In this document: positions 15,722 to 24,258 of the stretch, in pieces | Layout of the letters: each line of letters opens with the position of its first letter | Position numbering within the stretch: the stretch's first letter is position 1 | Assembly: GCA_965207045.1 (NCBI GenBank) | Contig: OZ242261.1 | Coordinates: forward strand, 310,001-374,000 | Length of the DNA stretch: 64,000 nt | Direction of reading: 5' to 3' | DNA from: G965207045 sp965207045 | Lineage (GTDB): Bacteria > Pseudomonadota > Alphaproteobacteria > Rickettsiales > Anaplasmataceae | Position numbers and translations under genes: made by a program | The notes under the pieces: generated by a model | The model's database searches: none | What the model saw: the letters and a program-made list of their open reading frames with translations, nothing else | What the model was told of the DNA's origin: nothing

Positions 15722-16840
15722 TTAGGTTCCGCGTTCTATTGTTGTTTCTCCTCCTTTTATTGCAGGAGTTGACTCTGGTGGTTCTATTTCAGTTACTTCT
15801 GTAACTTCTGTCCTCATAAATAGTGATTCTGATTGGTTTTTCTTATGTGATTTTGCTTTATTTTTTGTATCCTCAGCTGATGCTTCTTTGTCTTGACTCT
15901 CTTTTTCCTTTTTGATGTCTAGGATGTTTAAAGTAACAGCTAGTATTAAGGAAGCAAGATTTTCATCACTTGTCTGTTCTACTTGCTCTTTATTTTCTTC
16001 ATTCTTTATTTGCATTTCTAATAGATCGTAGTATATATCAGCTGAAGTGAGTTGTGCTAGTTGTTCATTTTTCTTTCTTTCTATCTCTGCTTCTAACGTT
16101 GTGTCGTTTGTAGTTGATTGAAGTGTTATTTCGTCTTTTTCCTGGGCCTGTTGTTGAATCTCAGTGTTGTTATCTGTTTGTAATATATCCTCTGGTGCAT
16201 CTGTTCTTTCTAATTCTTGTACTTTATAAGGTGATGTAATATTGTGTGATACAACTGGGTGTGAATATTCCTTTTTACTGCTTTCGGAGTGTTCTTTGAA
16301 TATATTTACAATAGCTAATATTTGTTCTATTTTCGAAATATTCATGTCCTGCTTATATTGCGTTTCTTTTTTTATAGTTTGTTTTTCTGCTTGTTGTATT
16401 ATATCTTGTGTTTGTAAGATTGTTTGCTCCTGTAATACTAACTCAACAAATTTATTCACTTTTTTTTGAAATTCGTCTGGTAGTATTACCCCTTGAATTT
16501 CTTTTTTTTGGAGTAAATTTTTGCTGTACCTTGCTGTTTCTATATTTTTTTCAATATGCTGTACTAAAGCATTTGCTTCAACATTTGGATCATTTCCAAG
16601 ATCCTGTATTTCCTTTGTAATTATTGATTCTATTGCTGGCTCTAAGTTTTCATTTTTTAGGTATTTTTGTAAATCAGAAATAGCTTTGATGTTTTCCTGT
16701 TCTATAATTCGTTTTACTTCAATTAATTTTTGTAAATATTCAGTTAAAAGCGTTTCTGGATTTATTTCTACATCGGGTAAAGAATCAAATTGTTGATCTG
16801 ATGATAATTCATCTATCTTTGCATCTTCGTCTTTACTCAT
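15722..16840 (-). CDS. Acidic, glutamine-rich hypothetical protein
   Basis: 372 aa, not recognised. Residues 1-190 are helical and coiled-coil prone, for example TEYLQKLIEVKRIIEQENIK. From about 190 on it is rich in Glu, Gln, Lys, Ser and Thr. There are no membrane segments or signal peptide. The C-terminal tail ends with a positively charged and Glu/Thr-rich stretch (GGETTIERGT). In Rickettsiales such cytosolic, disordered-tailed proteins are often type IV secretion substrates, but no proof is present. It is transcribed divergently from the next gene (gap about 105 bases). Confidence 0.65.
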   Translation of the reverse strand: MSKDEDAKIDELSSDQQFDSLPDVEINPETLLTEYLQKLIEVKRIIEQENIKAISDLQKYLKNENLEPAIESIITKEIQDLGNDPNVEANALVQHIEKNIETARYSKNLLQKKEIQGVILPDEFQKKVNKFVELVLQEQTILQTQDIIQQAEKQTIKKETQYKQDMNISKIEQILAIVNIFKEHSESSKKEYSHPVVSHNITSPYKVQELERTDAPEDILQTDNNTEIQQQAQEKDEITLQSTTNDTTLEAEIERKKNEQLAQLTSADIYYDLLEMQIKNEENKEQVEQTSDENLASLILAVTLNILDIKKEKESQDKEASAEDTKNKAKSHKKNQSESLFMRTEVTEVTEIEPPESTPAIKGGETTIERGT

Positions 16841-16945
16841 AAAGTACTTTATCCTAAATTAAGTTGATTTTCTTATTATAGGTAATAAAAAATAATTTTT
16901 TATTAATCATAATTATTGATATATTGGCAATCATTTACTTACTTT

Positions 16946-17674
16946 ATGTACGAAGAATTTATTGCAAGGATTATAATCAAGCAGATAAAAAGTATAATTA
17001 TATCTTCTTTTGCTCAATTGTATGGTAAGGATAGTAATTATTATATTAGGTTATATTTAGATATAAAAGAAAGTAAGGTAAAATTAGTTAATTTATCTGG
17101 TTTACCAAAAGAGATAGTTGATAAGATTACTGCTCTTATTGGGGAAAAGAATGCTGCTAAGATTGGTCATGATTTTTGTAATACTAACAATGTAATAAAT
17201 AGTATTGATATTTCACGGAAAAGTTTTTCTGATAAGGATAAAAAGGAAGAAGCATTACAGATTCTTGAGGAGCAATTGTTGATATTAATTAATCATAAAA
17301 TTAATCAAGAAAGGGCTAATACTGTTATTAAGCTTACAATTGCTGAGCTTAAGTTAGCAAAAGTAATTGGTACACAAATTTTGAAGAAAATCTTACGAAA
17401 TAAAAAAATAACTCTAGCAACTGAGGTTGATTTAAAGTTAGTACAAAACATTGTTGGTGCTGCTAATTCTAAATTTATTCAATTGGTTAAAAATCATGGC
17501 AGAGTTGATGGACGTGCTGTAAAAATATCGCAAAATAAAGATATGATAATATCACAGCTTAACTCGGCTTTAGGCATTATGAACGCAATCTCAAATAAGG
17601 GTGTAAAAAATGAGTTAATTGTTTCTCCTGACTTTACTCCTAATGTCTTTAAAGGTAGTTCTAGAGCAAAATAA
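16946..17674 (+). CDS. Hypothetical helical protein
   Basis: About 242 aa, not recognised. It is mostly helical, with regular Ile/Leu/Lys spacing such as EEALQILEEQLLILINHK and QERANTVIKLTIAELKLAKV. The C-terminal 60 residues include a less helical segment (VSPDFTPNVFKGSSRAK). There is no signal peptide or clear membrane helix. The ATG at 16946 (MYEEFIARIIIKQ) is preferred over an in-frame TTG at 16916. It lies between a divergent acidic protein and nuoE and probably forms its own transcription unit. Confidence 0.6.
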   Translation: MYEEFIARIIIKQIKSIIISSFAQLYGKDSNYYIRLYLDIKESKVKLVNLSGLPKEIVDKITALIGEKNAAKIGHDFCNTNNVINSIDISRKSFSDKDKKEEALQILEEQLLILINHKINQERANTVIKLTIAELKLAKVIGTQILKKILRNKKITLATEVDLKLVQNIVGAANSKFIQLVKNHGRVDGRAVKISQNKDMIISQLNSALGIMNAISNKGVKNELIVSPDFTPNVFKGSSRAK

Positions 17675-17748
17675 GTATTTTTTTGTTGTTAGTGTATAGA
17701 AAATTTTGTATTTTTGTGTGCCATGATAACTAGAGTTGAAATTAGTTT

Positions 17749-18267
17749 ATGAAAAAAAATATTGCAGTTGAAGATAAACAAGCAAAAAAGTTTGTCTTTA
17801 CAGATGAAAATTTAATCAAGGTTGAGAAAGAAATTAAAAAGTACCCTCAAGATCGTAAAAGAAGCGCTGTAATGGCTCTTTTAAATATAGCACAGGAACA
17901 GTCTGGTGGATGGATTTCAACTGTAGCAATGGGTGAAATAGCTAATATTTTAAAAATAAGCCCTATAAGTGTTTATGAAGTAGCCTCTTTCTATAGTATG
18001 TATAATTTGGCTCCTATTGGTAAATACCTTGTACAGGTTTGCCGCACTACACCATGTTGGCTTTGTTCTAGTGAAGACATTTTGTCTGCATGTAAAAATT
18101 TTTTGGGTGTTAATGTTGGTGAGACTACAGATGATAATATGTTCACTTTGATTGAGGTTGAATGCTTAGGGGCGTGTGTTAATGCCCCAGTAGTACAAAT
18201 TAATAAAAAATATTATGAAAAGCTGACTCAAAAAAATATTATAGATATTTTATCATCACTAAAATAA
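17749..18267 (+). CDS. nuoE: NADH-quinone oxidoreductase subunit E
   Basis: The 24-kDa [2Fe-2S] subunit of respiratory complex I. The 172-aa protein has the four cluster cysteines Cys98 and Cys103 (CRTTPC) and Cys139 and Cys143 (CLGAC). The family stretch VYEVASFYSMYNLAPIGKY is also seen. The other nuo genes are not adjacent, as is common in Rickettsiales, where complex I genes are split. The last nine bases overlap the end of the convergent hpf gene. Confidence 0.96.
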   Translation: MKKNIAVEDKQAKKFVFTDENLIKVEKEIKKYPQDRKRSAVMALLNIAQEQSGGWISTVAMGEIANILKISPISVYEVASFYSMYNLAPIGKYLVQVCRTTPCWLCSSEDILSACKNFLGVNVGETTDDNMFTLIEVECLGACVNAPVVQINKKYYEKLTQKNIIDILSSLK

Positions 18268-18870
18268 AAAGGACATCTTATCTAGTGCCTTTGGTGCTTC
18301 TACCCAAGTTACATTTCCGTCTTCTTTTTTATAAATCATGTTGAGCTGGTTATTATTTTTATTAATAAACATTAATGCAGGAACATTAAGCAGTTCTAAA
18401 TTCATTACAGCCTCTGCTATTGTTAAGAATTCAATATCTATGCTTTTTTCTTCTGTGATTAATGGTGTATCTGATTCTTCTTGTATATTATTATATCCAT
18501 TTTCATTATCAAGGTTATAAAAATCTTGTTCAATTGTATATTGCAAAGCTTTGATGCCTTTAGGGTGTTTTTTCCTATTTACTAACTTATGTTTATAACG
18601 ACGTAATTTATTACTAACGCAAATTATTGCATGAAATACTGCTATGTAAGGGTCATTGTCAGAACTTGTAGTTTTGATAAATTCACCATTATACACTCCT
18701 TCATGAACACTAATATCAACGTTGAATTTATATGCTTCTTTGTGTATTACAACTGTTGCGCCTATTGCATTTTCAAAGTATTTTTGCACGTGTGCTCTTA
18801 AGTTTTCTTCAACATGACTCTTAAGGTTTTTACCTATTTTCAGCCCTTTACCTGTAACTTGGATTTTCAT
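18259..18870 (-). CDS. hpf: Ribosome hibernation promoting factor, long form
   Basis: 203 aa. The N-terminal HPF/YfiA domain (about 1-100) binds the 30S decoding region; visible blocks are IQVTGKGLKIGKNLKSHVEE and the conserved HAIICVSNKLRRYKHK. The C-terminal domain (about 145-203, with EAVMNLELLNVPALMFINKN) is the dimerisation domain of long-form HPF, which forms 100S ribosomes and is the common form in alphaproteobacteria. It lies divergently from rpoH (gap about 110 bases) and overlaps the nuoE end by nine bases. Confidence 0.92.
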   Translation of the reverse strand: MKIQVTGKGLKIGKNLKSHVEENLRAHVQKYFENAIGATVVIHKEAYKFNVDISVHEGVYNGEFIKTTSSDNDPYIAVFHAIICVSNKLRRYKHKLVNRKKHPKGIKALQYTIEQDFYNLDNENGYNNIQEESDTPLITEEKSIDIEFLTIAEAVMNLELLNVPALMFINKNNNQLNMIYKKEDGNVTWVEAPKALDKMSFLF

Positions 18871-18978
18871 TATTACCTCTTCTGAAAATAATTCTTTATA
18901 GGATAATCTTGAATATACTTATATCAAGTGTTATATTGTACTCTATGATAGTCCAAATTTTATTACAGATATATTAAT

Positions 18979-19797
18979 ATGTACTCTAATATAATATTAC
19001 AAGATCAAAGTTTTACAGCTTATATGAGAAAAATAGAGAAATTTCCTATTCTTTCAGAGGAGGAAGAAAAAGAATTAATACGCTGCTGGATTGATTATGG
19101 GGCTGTTTGGGCTGCACATGAACTGGTCACTAGTCATTTGCGATTAGTTGTGAAGATTGCATCTCAGTTTCGGAACTATGGTTTTGCTATAATGGATTTA
19201 ATTTCTGAGGGGACTTTAGGGCTAATGAAGGCGGTAAAAAATTTTAATCCTGAAGCTGGATGTAGGGTTGCAACTTATGCAATGTGGTGGATAAAGTCTG
19301 CTATTCAGGAATATGTATTACGATCTTGGTCGTTAGTAAAAATAGGTACTACTAGTGCACAGCGTAAGCTATTTTTCAATCTGAGGAGAATGCAGAAAAA
19401 ATCTCTTAGTAGTGAACAGATAGCACAAGAACTGTCAGTGGAAGAATCAGAAGTTAATGAAATGGATCAAATCTTATCTGGATCTAGCTGTTCTTTAGAT
19501 GGTGAAGATAATTTTATGAGTGATTTGGTAGTTAAGAGTGGAAATCAGGGCTTGGAATATGAGGAGAGCTATTCTGCTGCCTATAAAAAGAAGCTTTTGT
19601 TAAAAGCATTAAACTCTTTGAATAAAAGGTATAGAGAGATATTAGTAGCAAGGAAATTGCAGGATAAGCCTGCTAAATTGAGTATTCTAAGTAAGAAGTA
19701 TAATATCTCATCTGAGCGTGTAAGGCAAATTGAAAATCAAGCGTTCAAAAAGCTCAGGAGTTTCATTATGGAAAAATATTCAGAGTTTGCTTACTAA
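18979..19797 (+). CDS. rpoH: RNA polymerase heat-shock sigma factor
   Basis: 272-aa sigma factor of the sigma32 group. Region 2 is visible as HLRLVVKIASQFRNYGF and ISEGTLGLMKAVKNFNPEAG, with ATYAMWWIKSAIQEYVL for -10 recognition. The RpoH-box-like QRKLFFNLRRMQ follows. Region 4 has a helix-turn-helix in KLSILSKKYNISSERVRQIE. It directs transcription of chaperone and protease genes. It is likely one of very few sigma factors in such a genome. It is divergent to hpf, which is also stress-related. Confidence 0.95.
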   Translation: MYSNIILQDQSFTAYMRKIEKFPILSEEEEKELIRCWIDYGAVWAAHELVTSHLRLVVKIASQFRNYGFAIMDLISEGTLGLMKAVKNFNPEAGCRVATYAMWWIKSAIQEYVLRSWSLVKIGTTSAQRKLFFNLRRMQKKSLSSEQIAQELSVEESEVNEMDQILSGSSCSLDGEDNFMSDLVVKSGNQGLEYEESYSAAYKKKLLLKALNSLNKRYREILVARKLQDKPAKLSILSKKYNISSERVRQIENQAFKKLRSFIMEKYSEFAY

Positions 19798-19877
19798 ATT
19801 TATTTCAAGGGGGGGCTATATTAATGTTTTGGTAGATAACGTCTGATACAACCTTTGCTAAAATAGCTACTAATTTC

Positions 19878-22800
19878 ATGAAAGCATTGATAAATACATG
19901 TATTAAGCATGATAGAGCAACTTTATTAGTTCTTGTCATTATATTGATTATCGGTGTATATTCTTATGCTACTATTCCAAAAGAGATGACGCCAGATGTG
20001 CAGGTGCCAATAATTTCAGTTTCGACAGATCTATATGGTATATCACCACAAGATAGTGAGAGTCTTCTTGTTAGGCCAATAGAAAGTGTTATGAGTTCAG
20101 TTGAAGGATTGAAAAAAATTAGCTCCACAGCAACTGAAGGCATGGGAGTTACTCTTTTGGAGTTTGATGCTGGTTTTGATAGTAAAAGAGCATTAGAGTA
20201 TGTTAGAGCTAAGGTTGATGATATAATAGCTGATTTACCTAAGGATGCTAGTAGACCGATAGTAGAGGAAATGAACTTAAGTTTGTTGCCGGTTATAAAT
20301 ATAGCCCTGCTTGGGGAGATACCAGAACGTGAATTAATAAATATTGCACGTCAGTTGGAAAAAAAAATAGAAGCTTTACCTAATGTTCTGAGTGTTGATA
20401 TTGCTGGTCTTCGAAAGGAAACTGTTGATGTAATAGTAGAGCCTAGAATTATGGATAGGTATAACTTGAAGCTAGATGAGGTGATGCAATCAATAGATAG
20501 TAATAACAAGTTGGTTGCTGCTGGTAAGATGAAGAATGGGTATTCAGTTAAAGTTAGTGGTGTTTTACAAGACGTCCAAGATATTGCTAATGTGCCAATA
20601 AAGGTGAATGATAATTCTACCATTACTATAAAAGATGTGGCTGAAATTAGACCTACATTTGAGGATAGAAATTCGTATGCAAGAATGAATGGTAAGTCTG
20701 CTGTTGTTATTGAAGTGTCAAAAAGGATTGGAAAAAATTTGATAGAAACAGTAGAGCAAGTTAAGGGAGTTGTTACACAAGCTAAGCATTTAATGCCAGA
20801 AAATCTTGAAATTATTTACTCTCTTGATCAATCAAAGCAAATAATGGACTCATTGCGTGATCTTGAGAATAACATATTGATGGCCATAATGCTAGTTTTA
20901 GCAGTTATAGTTACTTTTATGGGGTATAGATCTGCAATAATGGTTGCTTTGGCGATTCCTGGGTCGTTTTATATTGGTATAGTGATTCTTACTTATCTTG
21001 GCATGACAATTAATATTGTTGTTTTATTTAGTTTGATTATGTCGGTTGGTATGCTTGTCGATGCTGCGGTTGTAGTCAATGAATATGCTGACAGGAAAAT
21101 GATTGTTGGTATGAATAAAATGGAGGCGTATAGGATTTCTGCTATTAGAATGTCATGGCCTATAGTTGCTTCTACGGCTACTACTTTAATTGTATTTGTG
21201 CCTTTGCTGTTTTGGCCAGGTACAATAGGGCAATTTATGAAATATTTGCCAATTACATTAATTGCTACTTTGAGTGGTTCTTTGCTTATGTCGCTTGTTT
21301 TTATTCCTGTTATAGGTGGCATATTTGGTGCTCCATCAACAAACTCTCAGGAGAAAATAACAAAAATACAGGCTGTAGAAGATGGGGATAATAATTACTT
21401 AGGTCCATTTATGAGGAAATATTATGATATATTGAATAAAGTGCTATTAAGGCCAGTTAGATTTGTATTGATAATTATTGGTATTTTGTTCGCATCAATT
21501 TTTGCTTATTCAATATTTGGTAAAGGTTTGAAATTTTTTCCAAAGGTTGAACCAGAAAGTGCAGTTATTATTGTGCGTTCGCAAGGTAATTTATCGATTG
21601 AACAAAAAAATAAATTATTAAAACAAGTTGAGGATAGAATTTTAAATATTACTGATGAGATCAGGATTTTTTATTCCAGGGCTGGTACTTTTAGTGGTAG
21701 TAAATATTCGTCAGATGATGTTATAGGGACTATACAATTAGAGTTTATAGATTGGCAACTGAGGAGGAAAGCTACTGATATATTAAGTGAGATAAAGGAT
21801 AAAGTTGATGATTTAAAGGGGCTTATCATTGAGATTCAAGAGGAAGAAAAGGGTCCTTCTGGTGAGGGTAAGCCAATTGCAATAAAAGTTTCAGCATTTG
21901 ATGCAGTTATTATTCCAAACGCTGTGGAAGAAATTATAATGATTATGAATAAAATAGGCGGTTTCGTTAATGTTGAGAATAGCATCTCTTCTCCAGAAAT
22001 AGAATGGAATATTACAATAGATAGAAATAAGGCTGCTTTAGCTGGAGCAAACGTTATGTTAATTGGTGAATATATAAAAATAATCACAAATGGCGCTAAA
22101 GTTGGTAGCTATAGACCTAATAATTCTGATGAAGAAGTGGATATATTAGTTCGTCTACCTGAGGATAAGCGTAATATAACGCAACTAAATAGTTTGTTTG
22201 TAAATGGTGCTAATGGTTTAGTTCCAGTAAGTAGTTTTATTCGCGTAGAACCGCAAAATAAGATAAAGAAATTAGATCGGGAAGCTTTGTTGCCAGTGTT
22301 TTCAATTACGGCTGATGTAGCACCTAATTTATTGGTTGATGACCAGATAAAGAAATTGGAGAAAGAATTGCGAAAGATTAGAAAAGAGAAAAAGATTAGT
22401 GATGGTATTATGGTGAAGTTTGAGGGTGAAACTGAGGATCAAGAAGAAGCAGTTGATTTCTTATCTAAAGCTTTTGCAGTTGCCTTGATGGGGGTCATAC
22501 TTATTCTTGTGATGCAGTTCAATAGCTATTATGATGCATTTATTATAATGACAGCAGTTGTGCTTTCGACAACGGGAGTATTAATAGCTTTGCTTATGAC
22601 TAACAATTCCTTTGTAATAACTATGTGTGGTGTCGGTTTAATTTCATTAGCTGGAATAGTTGTAAATAACAACATACTTTTAATAGACGCTTTTAAAATA
22701 AATCTAGAGGAAGGTTTTAAACATAAAGAGGCAATATTAAGGGCATCAATATCACGTATAAAACCAATTTTATTGACAGCCGGTACTACAGTTTTGGGTC

Positions 22801-22985
22801 TATTACCTATGGTAACTAAAATAAATATAGATTTTTTAGGCCGTAATATTTTGTATGATGCACCGTCAAGTCAATGGTGGGTTCATCTCTCAACAACAAT
22901 TGCAGGAGGATTGCTATTTGCTACAGTTTTAACGTTGTTTTTCACACCTGCACTACTTATGTTAAGTAGAGAAAGAAAAGTTTGA
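19878..22985 (+). CDS. RND efflux transporter permease (AcrB-like)
   Basis: 1035 aa, the normal size for the family, with 12 predicted membrane helices in two repeats each carrying a large periplasmic loop. The N-terminal block TIPKEMTPDVQVPIISVST is typical. The membrane segment VGMLVDAAVVVNEYADR keeps one Asp of the proton relay of AcrB but has Ala at the second Asp position. Helix 10 has GIVVNNNILLIDAF with Asn in place of the AcrB Lys, as in many non-AcrB RND pumps. No membrane-fusion or outer-membrane partner is next to it, so the complex may be assembled from distant genes. Substrate unknown. Confidence 0.92.
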   Translation: MKALINTCIKHDRATLLVLVIILIIGVYSYATIPKEMTPDVQVPIISVSTDLYGISPQDSESLLVRPIESVMSSVEGLKKISSTATEGMGVTLLEFDAGFDSKRALEYVRAKVDDIIADLPKDASRPIVEEMNLSLLPVINIALLGEIPERELINIARQLEKKIEALPNVLSVDIAGLRKETVDVIVEPRIMDRYNLKLDEVMQSIDSNNKLVAAGKMKNGYSVKVSGVLQDVQDIANVPIKVNDNSTITIKDVAEIRPTFEDRNSYARMNGKSAVVIEVSKRIGKNLIETVEQVKGVVTQAKHLMPENLEIIYSLDQSKQIMDSLRDLENNILMAIMLVLAVIVTFMGYRSAIMVALAIPGSFYIGIVILTYLGMTINIVVLFSLIMSVGMLVDAAVVVNEYADRKMIVGMNKMEAYRISAIRMSWPIVASTATTLIVFVPLLFWPGTIGQFMKYLPITLIATLSGSLLMSLVFIPVIGGIFGAPSTNSQEKITKIQAVEDGDNNYLGPFMRKYYDILNKVLLRPVRFVLIIIGILFASIFAYSIFGKGLKFFPKVEPESAVIIVRSQGNLSIEQKNKLLKQVEDRILNITDEIRIFYSRAGTFSGSKYSSDDVIGTIQLEFIDWQLRRKATDILSEIKDKVDDLKGLIIEIQEEEKGPSGEGKPIAIKVSAFDAVIIPNAVEEIIMIMNKIGGFVNVENSISSPEIEWNITIDRNKAALAGANVMLIGEYIKIITNGAKVGSYRPNNSDEEVDILVRLPEDKRNITQLNSLFVNGANGLVPVSSFIRVEPQNKIKKLDREALLPVFSITADVAPNLLVDDQIKKLEKELRKIRKEKKISDGIMVKFEGETEDQEEAVDFLSKAFAVALMGVILILVMQFNSYYDAFIIMTAVVLSTTGVLIALLMTNNSFVITMCGVGLISLAGIVVNNNILLIDAFKINLEEGFKHKEAILRASISRIKPILLTAGTTVLGLLPMVTKINIDFLGRNILYDAPSSQWWVHLSTTIAGGLLFATVLTLFFTPALLMLSRERKV

Positions 22986-23055
22986 AATGCATAAGAATTT
23001 TTTATATAGATGTAATTCACTTCTTCTTGTAAAGTTAAGTTTTATTGCCTATGAA

Positions 23056-23520
23056 CTATAAAAATATAGCAGAAATCGTTTGATTGTTTCGCATTACTGC
23101 ATGTACATGATACATCGTAGTTAATGGTAGTTGTTCCATTACTCTTCTTTCTGCTTCTTTTTCGTAGCCTTCTTTAAATCCTGTGATTAAGTTCGTCATT
23201 AAGTTGTGATATAATATTATCATTCCTAATACCAGCTCTTCTCATTTCTGTGTGTATTGCTATTAAAAAATCAGTCGCACAATAATCTGCAGCGTGTTTT
23301 GTAGTAGCATCATCATCACGGTTATTAGGATGAAGATTAAGTCTCTTACACTAAGAATAAACATAATTATACATACTAGTGTACCTCGAGATTTACCGAG
23401 AGACTTGAGAAAAGTCTTCATATAACTACAATAATGATTAATATCGTCATTCTCACAAATATTACTTGCTAATGTATAGCAGATTGTAGATCATCACTAA
23501 GATTGGGAATTTTTATTTAA
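23056..23520 (-). pseudogene. Decayed unrecognised gene, several frameshifts
   Basis: The minus strand reads as protein-like pieces in more than one frame. From the 3' end, positions 23199-23056 give an open stretch with LITGFKEGYEKEAERR and end ISAIFL at a stop. Before it, in another frame, come KHAADYCATDFLIAIHTEM and GIRNDNIISQLNDE. Further upstream, in a third frame, is HYCSYMKTFLKSLGKSRG. The pieces join into one reading only if at least two frameshifts and a stop are repaired. Family not recognised. It fills the 640-base stretch after the RND gene; 22986-23055 shows nothing. Confidence 0.5.
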
Positions 23521-23629
23521 ACTTTTCATATATTTATACCTTTTTTCGTTTACATTTTGTGTTATATTACGAATGTGTCAACAATTAGAGAAAAATAAAA
23601 GCAAAAATCTATTAAATTGTTTCTTTTTA

Positions 23630-24093
23630 TTAATCCAGAGATGTTTCTTTATAATCAAGTTGTTTTATTTCAACTTCTTCTATATTTTTAGCTGGACTGA
23701 TGCTAGAAGAAGAATTACTGATCAATTCCACTTTCGCACCTTCAGCTATTTTACAAACAAGATCGAAAAATTTTTTGACATTTCTTCCATAATTTGTGTT
23801 TATTGTATTTTGAAATCGCTGGTTGTATGGATCCAAACCTGCAAATTGTATTGCAAAAGCCATCCTACAAAAAAATACCTCAAGTCCAACCCCGTGACCA
23901 ATTTTAAATAATTGTATAGGTAAGCTAAGTTATCGTTGTTACGTATAATACTTTGATTTTCATCTATAAAGTTATTTAAACATACACTAGAAAATCCAAA
24001 ACGACCAGAGAGATTACCACATATATAAGGCAAAAATATATAATAAAAAATCCTCTCAAAGAGACTTTTCAGTACACTGCTATTTGGTGGCAT
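23630..24093 (-). pseudogene. Frameshifted hypothetical gene
   Basis: Two overlapping minus-strand frames make one sequence. The 5' part (ATG at 24091-24093) has LSGRFGFSSVCLNNFIDENQ; the 3' part has GVGLEVFFCRMAFAIQFAG and GRNVKKFFDLVCKIAEGAK. They join if one base is added near the T-run at 23902-23905. About 155 residues result, with an acidic, serine-rich C-terminus. It is either a true frameshift or a length error in the run. Not recognised. Nothing further is seen in 24094-24258 except an AT-rich leader to mnmG. Confidence 0.5.
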
Positions 24094-24258
24094 CTGTAGA
24101 CTCCTGTATAATTACTTATTTGACCAATAATATAATAAATTTTTAATTCATATCAAATAATTTTTTTATTGCATAAAAATACTTGTTGATTGCTAATTTT
24201 ATGAGATTTTTTGCGTTATTTATAGAACTTTGTAATTTATTGTTTTATAATTGTGTGC

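Noticed and set aside
18379..18520. Short plus-strand openings within hpf and other minus-strand genes
   Set aside because: They lie wholly inside well-supported genes in other frames and have no ribosome-binding site or family similarity.
19878..22985. Missing second Asp and the Lys of the AcrB proton relay
   Set aside because: Many RND pumps outside the AcrB group lack them; not evidence of a dead pump.
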